A stretch of DNA of 64,000 bases from Lotus japonicus (taxonomy: Eukaryota; Streptophyta; Magnoliopsida; Fabales; Fabaceae): assembly GCF_012489685.1 (NCBI RefSeq), contig NC_080046.1, positions 43,301,176 through 43,365,175 of the forward strand, written 5' to 3'. The notes beneath the pieces were generated by a model. The model saw nothing but the letters and a program-made list of their open reading frames with translations. It had not been told where the DNA came from and did not search any database. A program made the translations under genes and the position numbers. Positions 19,371-31,874 of the stretch are shown in pieces. Position 1 is the stretch's first letter. The number at the start of each line of letters is the position of its first letter.

Positions 19371-21075
19371 GGCTTAATTGCACTTTTGGTCCCCCAACTA
19401 TGGCATTCCTGCGAAAATCGTCCCCAAACTTCAAAATTAGCAAAAGACAACCCTGAAGTTTACACCCGGTTGCAAAATTGGTTTTCTGTCCAAAACCTAA
19501 CAGATTGCTGATGTGGTATTATTTAATAGTATTTTAATCAAAAAATATTAATAATTTAATTAAGAAATAGAATTTTTATTTTTGGGACTAGTGACGGAGA
19601 TAATCCGTCACAATTCACAATTCAGTCACCAAATTTCTTCATCTTCCTCAACATTACAGTGAGCATTTTCATCAACCTCTTTCCCTAACATCATCAAAAT
19701 ACCATCATCACTGGAACCTTTCCCAAAATCATCATCAAAATACCCGTCATCATCACGCATATATACAAGATGAAATTGCCAGACCAAATAAAAAGAAATT
19801 AATACGTGTTTGTCATAAAAAAAAATTCTAAGTTATTTTTCCTGAATTCTATCATCAACCCAAAACCCAGAATGAAGAACCCAGAATCATCACCCCAAAC
19901 AAATCACCCAAAACTTCATCCTTGCCACAACCCCCAAAACCCACTAGGGACGAGTTACGACCACAACGTGGTACCAAGGAGTGGTGGCGGCGGTAGAACC
20001 AGATCTGGCTGTTCCATCTTCCATTTTCAGAGAAACAGAACCCATCTTGGTTCTGCTATGGTGCACAAACACAGAGAGATGAGAATCAGTGGTACAACAA
20101 GAAGTCAACCATCACCTCTCGTGAGATACAGACCGTTGTGTGTTTGCTTCTCCCTGCGCGGATGAGGTCGCACGTGCGCGGGACGACGCGGTGGCAGTTG
20201 CGCGTCGCCGGTGCCACGCCGTGTCGGCCCTCCTTCCCATGCCATCCTCCAACCTCCGCGACGCCTGCGGCCCAGCACGCGGCGGGAAGTTCTCTTCGCC
20301 GCCGCAACTCCAACTGCGTGTTCTGGAGTTGTCCGTTGTCGAGAAGCTCGCCGGCGGCGGATGAGCCTCCGGTGTCAAAAGGCTGTGACGAAATTCACAT
20401 CGAACCCAGTCAGCGCATCCATAGGTCTGCACAGCCAGCCACCAAGCTCATCCCTTTCCCCATGGCCGCAAGCTTCACCATCTCATCACCGTTATTTTGG
20501 TTCGCCGCACATATCTGGTTCAGGGAGGTGGCGGAGGGTGATACCCAGAGCAGAACCAAGATGGAGAACATGGGTTCGGTTTCTAATCATTAATATAGGG
20601 TGTAACTATGCATATAATTAATTTAGGGATGGGTTCTGGTGCAGGGAAAGGGCGAGATGGGTTCTGTTTCTTAATTTAGGGATTAAGAAGATGAATGATG
20701 GGATTTGAAATTCTGGAATTTGGGTTCTGAAAGAAGAAGTTGAAGATGAATTTAGGGTTAAGATGAAAGAAGAAGATTTAATTAACTGATTCACTAATCA
20801 TTAATTAATAAATAGGTATTTTTGAATTTCTTAAAAATACTTTTGATTTTTTTTAAAAAGACCTGCTGTTATTTAATTAAAAAAATATTTTTTCAGTTAA
20901 AATTAATTTAGAAATGCCATGTCATCATTTTCAGTTAGATTTTGGACGGAAGTTGGATGGAAAACCAATTTTGCAACCGGGTGTAAACTTCAGGGTCGTT
21001 TTTTGCTAATTTTGAAGTTTGGAGACAATTTTCGCAGGAAGGCCATTGTTGGGGGACCAAAAAAGCAATTAAGCC
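19371..21075. mobile_element. Mutator-like element with about 150-bp TIRs and GC-rich cargo (Pack-MULE-like)
   Basis: Left terminus GGCTTAATTGCACTTTTGGT at 19371; the right terminus at 21075 is its inverse, and similarity extends about 150 bp through CAATTTTGCAACCGGGTGTA. Candidate 9-bp TSD ATTGTTTTT / ATTTTTTTT (one mismatch). The interior at 20130-20560 is clearly GC-richer than the surroundings and has overlapping frames on both strands, none with a recognised domain. This is the look of a captured gene fragment, probably a 5' exon or UTR; its origin is unknown. Confidence 0.8.
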
Positions 21076-21101
21076 ATTTTTTTTTTCAAAAATGGAAATA
21101 G

Positions 21102-21151
<50 letters not shown>

Positions 21152-22560
21152 GGAATAAGGCATGAATATACAACCCTTAAAAAGGGGGTAAAATACCATC
21201 CAAAAAGAGAGCAAAACCTAGGACAATACTAAAAACCGATTGCCCACCAAAACACCCACAATAAGCGATAAGACGCAAACCCTCAAAAACCTATAACTAT
21301 CACCGAAAGAACCAAACAACATGGCACAACTTATAAGGCCCTTTTATTCAATTTTTACCATACAAATGACTAGTTTGTAAATTTTTAAAAATTATTATAG
21401 AGAAATCATGACGTAAAGGTATGGAACCCTTTACTTTTAAAGGGGTATCAAAGAAATTGCCCAAAATGAAAATATATTAATGGGATTTTCATGGAAAATA
21501 TATGTTTTGGAAAAAAAATTGTTGTTGAGATTCTTACATGTTTATTGGGATTTTGATTTTTTTTTTATTACATGAAGACTAATCCTCAACAGAATGCTGG
21601 TCCTCTTGGCCCTGTTTGTCTTAATGGCCCAGCATGCACGTAAAAAGAAAAGGGAAAAGGGTTGTTAGCCCATAGAAAAAATATTCGTCCGCTAAAGATA
21701 TTAGACACATTTTAGAATAAAATAAGCATGAAAATCATTAATTGAATTATTTTATTGACTTTCCAAAAGTTAGGAATTACTTTCCTGAAATTAATAGGAC
21801 TTTATTTTAATTTCTTGATTGTTAGAACTTGATTTAATTTAATGTTTGTGTTGAATCTTTGATTTAATTTAAGTTTATGGAGCTATTTTGGTAGAACTTG
21901 GGTTGAGATCATAAGCTGGTTCTTTATTTTATTGGTCTGTTCATCTTTGACAAACCCATGAAATGAAGGAAGAGTTTATAAATTGGTAGATAAGGCTCTT
22001 TTTTTGGACAATAAAATTGGTAGATAAGTCTTTCTTCTTACTGGATACTTGAAGAAATAAAACACCATAAAATCTACAACATGTGCATTGATTTTTATAT
22101 TTTGACTGGGATTTGTTATAACAGAAAAGAGAATTTTTTGAGCCATAATCAATGACAAAGGATACCAAAAACCAAGGAGGTGGTGGGTGGGGTAATGAAA
22201 TCTATTGAAGTGGGAAATTAGACCTGGGGGTTTTGAGATTAAGGTGCATTTGGCTAAAGTGGAGAGGGACTATATGATTTGTTAAATGGATTTATGGGTT
22301 ATGTTACAGGTTTAGGTTAGAGTGTTCTTGGTTATGATGATAGAGGAAGAAGAAGGGGATGAGAGTAGGATTGGGTGGAGGAGAAAATCAATGTAAGCAT
22401 TTTGTTCCTACATTTTAATTAATTGATTGATGTGAGGACCAAAGTTAAGATGTATTTTAAAGAAAAAAAAACTGAGGACCAAAACTAGTAATTCAATATT
22501 TTATACGATAAAAAACATGTTTAACCCAATAATATTTAATCTATACGCTAAGATAAGTGG
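21076..22560. other. Intergenic region with (AT)n microsatellite
   Basis: An (AT)n run occupies about 21104-21148, some 28 bp beyond the Mutator-like element. The rest is AT-rich with no supported gene. Confidence 0.6.
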
Positions 22561-23480
22561 ACATAAAAATGTGACACATTTGGATCCCCTCACGTGGGAG
22601 ATTCACATGACATGTCCATGTGAGTGGATCTCAATAATTCCTAAATTTTAATTGAATCTGACCGTGGTTATTATTTCATAATTAATTTTCCCATTTTCAA
22701 TTGTTGTTACTGCTATCGTGTGACAGATGAGAAAACCCAGTACAGCCTCACCTCCAAGAACGGTCTCATGACTCATGAGCTACCATGACGACGAGTGACC
22801 TTTGATCGACCTCTGCCTCAATCACCGACAAGCCTCCCCACCGTGAGCAACCCATCTTTTCGTGGCCACAAACCCCCTTCGACCTACACCGACAATGACG
22901 GGCATCGTTGCTGGTTCGTTGAGGGGCTCCGAATCCATTTTGATGCACAATTTCCCTCTGATTTCCCTTCACAAATCACATTTACGCATCGTTACATGTC
23001 TCTGTCACTTTGCTGCAGCGCCGCGATGCACTGTCGCATTTCATCGCATCGCCGCACCGCACCAGCACGACCTTATCTTGCTTGCTGTCAACAAAAATCA
23101 GAACAAATGTCCAAGGCCATCTGATCTTTCTCATCACCATAACATCATATTTTCCATCTTCAATACCCAACAGCTTAAGATATTTAGTCATCCTCAAGTG
23201 GTATTGTATAACTTTTAATTTTCTATGATCAATACTACACCAATTTAATATGATTTTGTGCTCTGTCATGTTTCGATTTTTTTCCCACTACCATGTTGGT
23301 TTTACAGGTCTTTTGTAACATGGCTGACAATGACCATAGACCATGGTTGATCAAACCTTTAAATATTGATAGATACGTGGCTTTAAAAATTCTAATAATT
23401 ATGTTTTGAAATTTAATTAATGTTGAAGTTTATGTTTTGTTATTAAATTTGTGTTTGAATTTTCTATTTTCTTGTTTAGG

Positions 23481-25560
23481 ATGTCAAGTGATTCAATTCC
23501 TGCACCAAATGCACCTCCCATGGATACAACATTGGATTGGCAGCCAAGAAAAGGCAAGACTTTTGATACTTTAGATGAGGCATGGAAATTTTGGAGTGAA
23601 AACTGACTTTAGTGTCTGAAAGCAATATTCTTACAAGAACAAAGATGGAAGAATATTGTCGATCAGATATGTATGTAGTAAAGAGAGTTTTTGTAAAGCA
23701 GATAAAAGAGACTATTCGACGATCAATCCTCGGCTTGAAACGAGAACTGGTTGTCCTGTTAGATTAGGACTCAAATACAACACAGAGATTTAGAAATATG
23801 AAATACATGATTTTGTGGGAGAGCATAACCATGTTGTACATCTTCCACAGACAGTCCACATGTTGGCATCTAATCGAAAATTGTTAGAAGTTCAAGCTCA
23901 TGAGATTGATTTGGCCGAAGATTCAGGCATCAAGCAAAAAGCTACATTTGAACTAATGAGTAGGCACTAATTAAGTTGGACCAGAAAAACTTGGCTACAC
24001 ATGCTTGGACCAGAAAAACTATCTTTGTAGCAAGATATTGAGGAACATTGCATAAGGGGAGGCATGCAGCTGACTACAATACTTCCAACAAGAAACAATT
24101 GAAAATCCATCATTTCATCATTCAGTTCAATTATATGTTGATGAAAAAATAACAAATATATTTTGGGCTGATGCAAGAATGATAATGGATCATTTGTACT
24201 TTGGTGATGTGGTTACCCTTGACACTACATATAGTACAAATAATGCTTGTAGACCTTTAGCTATGTTTTCAGGATTTAACCACTTCAAGGGGGTGGTAGT
24301 TTTTGAAGTTGCACTTCTTTATGATGAGATTGTAGAATCCTTTGCGTGGTAGTCTAGAGAATTTTTTAAGGCACATAAGAATAAGAAGCCTCGAACTATT
24401 TTCACAGATCATGACCATGTAATGGCTAAAGCTTTACTTGAGGTAATACCTGAAACTTGTCATGGTTTATGTTGTTGGCATTTGATGCAAAATGGCATAA
24501 AACATCTTGGTAGTTTGATGAAGGAAGAGTCTAATTTTGTGAGAGACTTTAGCTCTTGCATGTCACAAATACTTAGATGCAGTTGATTTTCAAAGAGCAT
24601 GGGATAAATTGTTGGATGATTATAATCTTCAAGAAAACAGGTGGTTAGCATCTTTGTACAAAATCAAGTAAAAATGAGCAAAGTGTTATATGAAAAATGC
24701 TTTTACCGCTGGCATGCGAAGCACACAATTTAGTGAAAGACTAAATGAATATTTGAAAGCTTGCTTGAAACCTGATTTGAATGTTATCCAATTTTTCAAA
24801 CACTTTGAAAGGGTGGTTAGTGATAAGAGATATATTGAATTGCATTGGGAATTTGAGTGTAGAGAAAAAATACCAAAGTTGAAGATGAAAATCTCACCTT
24901 TATTGCAACAGGTTGCGCATATATATATTTTACCTCTCTTGGATTTATTTCAAAAAGAGTATGACAAATACTATGGAGCTTATATAAAGCAAAGAAATGA
25001 AGGTGAACTAGACCATGAATATATTGTGGGGATGTGTAGTTGGGATGAAGAGTCTAGAGTTTCATTTAGTTCTTCTTTTAGCACAATTTCTTGTAGTTGT
25101 ATAAAATTTGAGACTTTCGACATTTTTTGTTGTCATGCAATCAAGGTTCTTGAAATGAAAGACATTAAATCAGTCCCTACTCAATATATTCTGAAACGGT
25201 GGACAAAGAGTGGATTTGTGAAAGATACACATGGGAGAAATGTTGAGGAAGATGGAAATCTTAATAGTACACAATAGTATAGCCAAATTTGTTCCAAATT
25301 GATGAGAATAGCCACATGAGCCTCTGATTGTAAAGAAGCATGCGCCATTACCGAGAAGGCCATAGATGACTTAGATAAGCAAGTTGTAGAAGTTTACAAA
25401 AAAAATGTTGGCCAAGAAAATAATAATACTAATTCTTCCCTCTTATTCCAAATGTAAACCATCCTTCCCTACAGGTCAAAGGCTTGAAAAGAAGAAATAA
25501 CGTGAAGAACTATAAAAAAAACGTCGAGGTTGGATTGAGAACCAAGGCAAGAAGGAGAAA
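23481..25560 (+). pseudogene. FAR1/MURA-type MULE transposase, multiply broken
   Basis: Begins at the ATG at 23481. Readable pieces in order: KGKTFDTLDEAWKFW (start of the FAR1 DNA-binding domain), a Cys-containing part and GEHNHVVHLP (the HNH-type end of that domain), the MULE catalytic domain (LYVDEKITNIFWAD, VVTLDTTYSTN, and DHDHVMAKALLEVIPE with CWHLMQN), and an open 195-residue frame at 24690-25277 with the SWIM zinc finger (CSCIKFETFDIFCCHAIKVL). Many stops and frameshifts separate the pieces. FAR1/FHY3 regulators derive from such transposases, but the decay and flanking repeats mark this as a transposon copy. Confidence 0.85.
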
Positions 25561-26599
25561 AATGTTCAACCAATCAATGCTTCACAAAATGAACAATTCA
25601 AGATAATATTATTTGCCATATAACTTTATTAAGCATTATTTTTTAATTTTTTGTCTCCTAAATAGTACTTATTTGTTTTACATTTTGTTATTTTTACTTT
25701 GCACAGGAAAATTATGTTCCTCGTGACATGCTTGGTGTTTCAAGTTCTCTTGAAAGTAATCATGGTTTTAATAGAGTTTTGTTGGGGAGTTATTTGATAC
25801 TTTTTAGTCTTTACTATTTTAAGGTAAACTAACTTCTTTTTACTATTTACATTTTTTTCTATGTTGTTTGTATAATATAGGAGCATGTGGATCATTCTTT
25901 TCTGCAATCCACAAGCAATGTGTTCAATCAAATATCAATTCCTTCAAGTGATGCTTCAAATTTCATAAAGAACCAAGTTTTTTACTTTGATGCTTCAAAT
26001 CTTCTGGACACATTTCAGCCTTTGGTCTTGAGTTCAGATATGGTGGGCTGTGAGAGGGGGGGATTTTGATGGGTGTTGTTTTGTGTAGTTTTTTATGTTG
26101 TATTTTGTTTCTAGTATAGGCCCCTGAAACTTCCTTGCGTTTCTGTACTGCTGAAACTAGTTAACCAACTAATTCTTAGCAGCTTAAACAAGTTAACCAA
26201 CTAACTATACTAAGAGACATAGGAAATTTTTTTAAGAGAGAAAAAGGTATGTAAGTCAATATCAATGGGAATTCTCGGAGTTGTTAGTTATGTAACTTTG
26301 ATGACCCTCCAAGGACATATTCTAGTTAAAGCTAGAATCTTAACAGTGGAAAAGTTATTAACCCAAAAAAATAATTAACAAGAGATTGGCCATGCCAAAC
26401 CAGAATGCTCGAGCCAAAGCAGAATGGTAAACATATATAGTGAAGATCTAGAAAACAACCTGCACACTTCTGAAACTGAAGCAGTGACGTTAAGCTATTA
26501 ACATATATTTCTAATTGATCAAAATGTTTTCTTTACTTTTATTTATAACTATAAGTGAATGATATGATTTCAATGGGTGATTTCACATTCATCTAAAAT

Positions 26600-27084
26600 A
26601 TGTATATCTACAAAAATAATACAATCAAAGCCAACTAGATAATTATGCAAAACATAATTACATGAATCTAATTGCCTAATTACATGAAACGAATATGTGC
26701 ATACTCTATTCTATCACACCCCCGCAGTTGAAGCGGGAGGTTCGTTGACGCTGAGATTAGATCGAAAATCATCAAAGAGAACTCGAGGGAGACCTTTAGT
26801 GAAAATGTCTGCAATCTGGTGATGAGAAGGAACATGAAGGATGCGTGCCTGACCACGGGAAACCTTCTCTCGAACAAAGTGAATGTTCATCTCAATGTGT
26901 TTAGTGCGATGATGCTGGACAGGATTGTCGAATAAGTAGATGACACTAACATTATCACAGTAGGCCAAAGTAGCGTGAGAAAGAGAAAAGTGAAGCTCCA
27001 AAAGCAGGTTGCGTAGCCAACATAATTACAGGAATCTAATTGCCTAATTACAGGAAAGAAATATATGCATACCCTATCCTATCA
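26600..27084 (-). mobile_element. Collapsed Ty1/copia remnant: LTR piece, RNase H, LTR
   Basis: The minus-strand frame 27001-26714 (open to about 27019) is an RNase H C-terminus: LAYCDNVSVIYL, HHRTKHIEMNIHFVREKV, HHQIADIFTKGLP, ending NEPPASTAGV. Next to it, CTGCGGGGGTG is a polypurine tract, followed by an LTR start TGATAGAATAGAG (26716, minus). The same LTR start occurs at 27084 and about 65 bp of it are fused directly to the RNase H region. So nearly all of one LTR, gag, protease, integrase and RT are missing. The left end of the 3' LTR was not found; 26600 is a minimum. Its lineage differs from the big Sirevirus element. Confidence 0.75.
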
Positions 27085-29258
27085 ATAACCCGTAGACCTT
27101 ACCTTTTTCATTGTCAAACTATATGTTATTCTGAAACTAAGTTGGTCATTTTGTGTGGGCGAAGCATTAACGTGCGAGTGTATTAACCATTTAGTCTATA
27201 TTGTTGGATATACAGTTCTAGATATGATAATGAAAGAACAGCTACATGTTGCCTAAGTATGTAAAGATTGCTACATGTTGCCTATAGTTCATTAACATGT
27301 TGCAACATCCTCCTTGAATGAAAACATTACATATATGTTACTTCTTATTGTCACTTGCTCCATACACATTGTGATTGGCTGACCTGATTGAATTTTGGCA
27401 TTAAACAACAACCACAAGCAATCCATGTATTTGATTTATCGTAGCCAGGAAACTTGGATTTGGGCACGTACATGAAAGTAAATTAGCAATAAAAAAAACT
27501 CAAAGCCCCGACCGGTGAAAATTTGATGAGAACTAGATAAAAAAAAATTATCTTCATTGTGTGAGACTCATAATGCAAGTAGCAATTAACTGATGCAGGA
27601 GCTACAGGAAAAAAAATGAATAGTGAGCACATGAGATAAATGTGGCATTCAATGAAGTAATATGTCTATAAACCAACGACAAAGCTTCCAAAGAACTTCC
27701 AACTAATGGAATCACGACAACGGAGGAGATTTGTGAAGGGAAATCGTGCATCAAAATGGATTGGGAGCCCCACAACGAACCAACAACGATGCCTTTCGTC
27801 GTCGAAGGGGGTTTGTGGCTATAGAAAGATGGATCGCTCACGGTGGGGAGGCTTGCCGGTGATGGAGGCGGAGGTCGATCAGAGGTCACTCGTCGTCATT
27901 GTGGCTAATGAGTCATGATACCGTTCTTGGAGGTGAGGTTGTAGTGGGTTTTCTCATCTGTCACACGATAGTAGTAATAACAATAAAAAATGGGAAAATT
28001 AATTATGAAATAATAACCACCGTCAGATTCAATTAAAGTTAAGGAATTGATGAGATCTACTCACATGACCATGTCATGTGAATCTTCCACATGAGGGGAT
28101 CCAAATCCAAATGTGACTAAGTACAAATTTTCTCAAAGACAATTTTTGTTTTGGTCAACAACAACAATCTAACTTTGTTTTTTTAACTCTTTGCAGTTGG
28201 ATTGATGGAGGGAGTTGGAGCGAGATGGAAAGGAAGGGATGAAGGAAGGGATCATTTGTTTGGTTTATTAAAAAGTGGATGGAATCCAGTGGCACCCATT
28301 CCATTAGATACCACTCAACACCCTCCATTTTGCTCCCCCCAATTTGGGGGGAGGGGGGAGGGAGTGGAACCAAAAAATGCTTAACAATTAAAAGTATAAA
28401 ATTACATATATATCCTCCCTAAATATCTTTTCCCGCGTTCTGTTTTCTCTTCTCGCTTTTTATGTGCACATTAGGTTTATTTGGCCCTCACTCACACGTT
28501 ACAATCTGCTGCCTCCAATTTGCTACTGCACGTTGCCTTCTGCTACTATACAAGTTCCTTCCAATTTATGAATGGTAAGTTTTCTTCTTAACATGTCTCT
28601 GCACCTATTCAATTCTTGATTGTCTTTTTTATGTTATGTGTTTTTTTTTCTGCTGTTTTTTATATGTGTTTCTAGTTAATTTTACTGCGGGTCCATCAAT
28701 TATTAGTTAAATTAGGAAAAGACTTATACACTGTGAAGTTTCATACTTTAATCAACTGATAATTATTTGGTATATTTTATAGACCTATACAACTGTGAAA
28801 TTGAAATTGAGGATACACGTAGTTTAAGGAAATGATGATCTTATCAAAGACTTGTCTGGAAATTGTTTTCAATTTGTTCCCATTGGCAAATCCCTCTTGC
28901 CGATTGTGAAATCTAAGACAAAACGTATTGGATTACTTTTTAAAAAAACTTTACAAAGCTAATATATTGGTAGAAGAAGGAATGCTTTTACTTGACAATT
29001 TCATATGCATCATGTATCGTGTAACGTTCCCACTTTGTGTATGAACCTTTCCACCAATTTGGATATGCTAGTTAGGAGATGCTTCTTTGGTTTCCAATTG
29101 TTACAAACAGTTGGGAGAGATGAATAATAAACTTAATGTTCAGTATAAGGATCTTGGTGATGATTTTAGTGATGTTGCGTTCTTGAATGAGTCTCTTCAG
29201 TAATTATTTAATTGATTTTTCATAAGAAAATGACTTATTATTACTTATATTTTCATAG

Positions 29259-30597
29259 ATGACAAATCAAGATATAACATCCAAACGGTGGCGGTTGCTT
29301 CAAATAATGATGATTCAAATGTCATGCCTTATAATTCTAATTTGTGCATTAAAAACCAAGACTAGAAGATCTCGGATACCTTCTAGAATCATAATACATA
29401 GAGATAGAGTAAGAGATGGAATAATTAGACAAATTGTTGGCAACGATCGATGTCGTTATATAATTCGTATGGGTCCTCAAGCTTTCATAAACTTGTGCAC
29501 AATATTAAGAGAGCAAAGTGGACTTCAACATACGTGACGAGCGGCAATTGAAGAGCAAGTAGCAAAATGTATGTACATTGTAAGGCACAATGTCAGAAAC
29601 CGTGTAATGTCCTTTTACTTTAGACGCTCTGGAGAAACTGTTAGTCGTCATTTTCATAGAGTGCTACAAGCTGTAATAGAGTTGGATGAGGTATATTTGA
29701 AACAGTCTGATGGAACACATGTTCCTCAAGAGATACTTGACAACCCTAGGTTCAACGCATATTTTAAGGTAAACATATATTTGCATGATATACTCTAATT
29801 TTTCATTAACAAGTAGATATCACACATGTTTAATCACATAAATGGATGTCAGGACTGTGTTGGAGCAATTTATTGCACACACATACATGTTAAAGTTCCA
29901 ATAGAACAGGCCCCTAGGTATCGTGGAAGGAAATCCTACCCCAAACAAAATGTTTTTGTTGCATGCTCTTTTGACCTGAAATTTACATATGTCTTGCCTG
30001 GGTGGGAAGGAACAACATCAGACTCAAGAATAGTAAAAAGTGCATTAACCCGTGAATATGTTCTTAAAGTTCCACAAGGTAATGAGACACATAATAAATA
30101 TTGTAGAAGTTTCTATACTGGTCAAACTAATCAAATCATTAACTATATTTTTTTGTACTTTTTAGGAAAATATTATCTTGTCGATGCTGGATTTCCTTTA
30201 AAGGCTTGTCTCATAACACCATATAGGGGAGAACAATACCACTTACAAGAATACTCTAGAAACCCACCACAGAATGCACGTGAATTATTTAATAATCGAC
30301 ATTCATCATTACGAATGGTCATTGAATGTGCATTTGGAGTATTGAAGAAGAGATTTCCAATCATACGACAAAGTGCAACTGAACCCACTTTTAGTATTAC
30401 AACTCAAAAAAAAAATCATCCTTGCTTGTTGCATTTTACACAATTACTTGATGAGTGTAGATCCAAATGAGAATTTAATAGATGAGGTACAACGTGAGAT
30501 TGCAAGTGGAAGTGGTTTTCAAGAGGGTCATGACGCTCATAGAGAAGATAATGATGATACAACTAGAGGAGAGTTAATTAGAGACAATGTTGCATAA
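29259..30597 (+). pseudogene. PIF/Harbinger transposase with two introns, catalytic Asp lost
   Basis: Exon 1 ends at AAG (29768), intron 1 is 29769-29852, exon 2 is 29853-30078, intron 2 is 30079-30165 (all GT-AG), and exon 3 starts at 30166; reading frames join correctly. Conserved blocks: NVRNRVMSFYFRRSGETVSRHFH, RYRGRKSYPKQNV, LPGWEGTTSDSRI (second Asp), YYLVDAGFPL, and VIECAFGVLKKRF (Glu). The first catalytic Asp, normally in DCVGAIDGTH, is Tyr here (GAIYCTH). There is also an in-frame TGA at 29535-29537 and a frame change at the A run near 30405-30414 before CCILHNYL. The protein would be inactive even without the stop. Confidence 0.9.
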
Positions 30598-30827
30598 CAT
30601 ATGTGGCAAGATTACTAAAATCTTGCTTTAATTGGTTGTTAGTTTTTTTAGTTATGTATTTTGATATACTTTTGTTGGTTTCTAATTTTACATACTTTTA
30701 TTTATAATGCTTGGATTGAAATTTTAAGTTTGAAATATGTACTATTTTGTTTTTGTGTTCATTATTTAGTTTGAAATATGTATTATTTTTTTAGATTATA
30801 TGTGATTCATTTTTAATTAGTTCAGAC

Positions 30828-31874
30828 ATGGAAGACAATATAAAGATGGCAAAGAAACCTAAAGTTGGTGAAACAATGAGTTGGACAACGTCTATGAATG
30901 CGGTTTTGATTGATGCGTATTTGCATGAACAAACTTTGGGAAATAAAAATGACAATTCTATGACATCAACTGCAATAGACAACATTCTACAAGAACTACA
31001 GAACCACTTTCCAGACAAACCTATTTCTAAAGAAAAGATAAAAGATCACATGAAGCACCTAAAATGGAAGTTCAATCTTTGTTATGATATTTTTAAGAAT
31101 AGTCTAAGTGGATTTGCATGAGATCCAACAACAAGCATGTGGATTTCTGAAGCTGATGTGTGGGATAAGCTTATTGAGGTATACTTAAAGTGCATATTTA
31201 AACTCATGGATAGTTTTTATTTTAGCTTACATATTGGTCATTTTTCAAGTAATACTTAGTTTAATTTTCTTTAATTGCTAGCTAATCCTAAAGCTGTTGA
31301 ATGGAGACACAAGCCTAGTTTATTTTATAAAAAACTAGCTCAAAATTTTGGAAAAGATCGAGCAACTGGAGAGCATGTAGAAACAACAGCTGAAATTAGA
31401 GCAAGAAGAGCCACGAGTGGTGGGATCACCATAGAAGAAATTGACAACTTGGTATCCGCCAATGAAGCTACTATAGAGGGATTTGATGTAGATAAGGGAG
31501 TTCCTCTTCACCCCTCTCCTGTAAGGCCTTCTGCTACCCGTTCTCAAGATGTGAACTCTGCTAGGCCTAAGAAGCGTGCAAAAAAAGTTGTCGAGAATGA
31601 TATAAGTGTGGGTGATCTTGGGAAATCCTTGCAAGAAATGATTGAGCTGTTTAAAGTGAACACGGTTGAGCTTAAATAGAAAGAAAATAACACTAGTGAT
31701 GTGGATATTTGGGAACAATTAGTGGACATAGGCGTTGAACTGGCTTCCTTGCTTGATGTGTATGTGCACCTCATTAAACATCCTGATGATTTCAAAGCTT
31801 TTAATTGGGTTCCGCCTCATATGCGCAAGGAATTGCTTCATCGTCTTGTGCCAAACTATTCTCCTAGTTATTAG
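30828..31874 (+). pseudogene. Myb/SANT-like ORF of the second Harbinger element
   Basis: MSWTTSMNAVLIDAYLHEQ begins a trihelix/Myb-like (Myb_DNA-bind_3-type) domain, which continues through HMKHLKWKFNLCYDIF and DPTTSMWISEADVWDKLIE. A GT-AG intron of about 100 bp (near 31179-31281) precedes NPKAVEWRHKPS. The second part has a basic nuclear-signal-like PKKRAKKV and a conserved tail (LIKHPDDFKAFNWVPPHMRK) to the stop at 31872-31874. In-frame stops at 31119-31121 (TGA, where the family has Trp) and 31677-31679 (TAG) break it. It is the DNA-binding partner of the transposase. Confidence 0.85.

Larger units (their letters stand above)
22580..28125. mobile_element. Composite region bounded by about 400-bp inverted repeats (probable MULE)
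   Basis: The left arm (about 22590-22985, from ACATTTGGATCCCCTCA rightwards) and the right arm (about 28115-27700, read in reverse) share long near-identical blocks, including CATAATTAATTTTCCCATTT and GACGACGAGTGACC. Both arms contain a frame starting MT(F/S)DRP, which is part of the repeat and not a gene. A FAR1/MURA-type transposase pseudogene lies between the arms, as in autonomous Mutator-like elements. Outer ends and TSD could not be fixed; two independent copies in opposite orientation would look similar. Confidence 0.6.

Noticed and set aside
20086..20621. Several overlapping frames in the GC-rich part of the first Mutator-like element
   Set aside because: Long frames occur on both strands because stops are rare in GC-rich DNA; no domain is seen, so only captured DNA is claimed.
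22795..23218. Frames starting MTFDRPLPQS... as a gene
   Set aside because: The same sequence is found inverted at 27889-27602; it is part of the inverted-repeat arms and both copies are broken differently.
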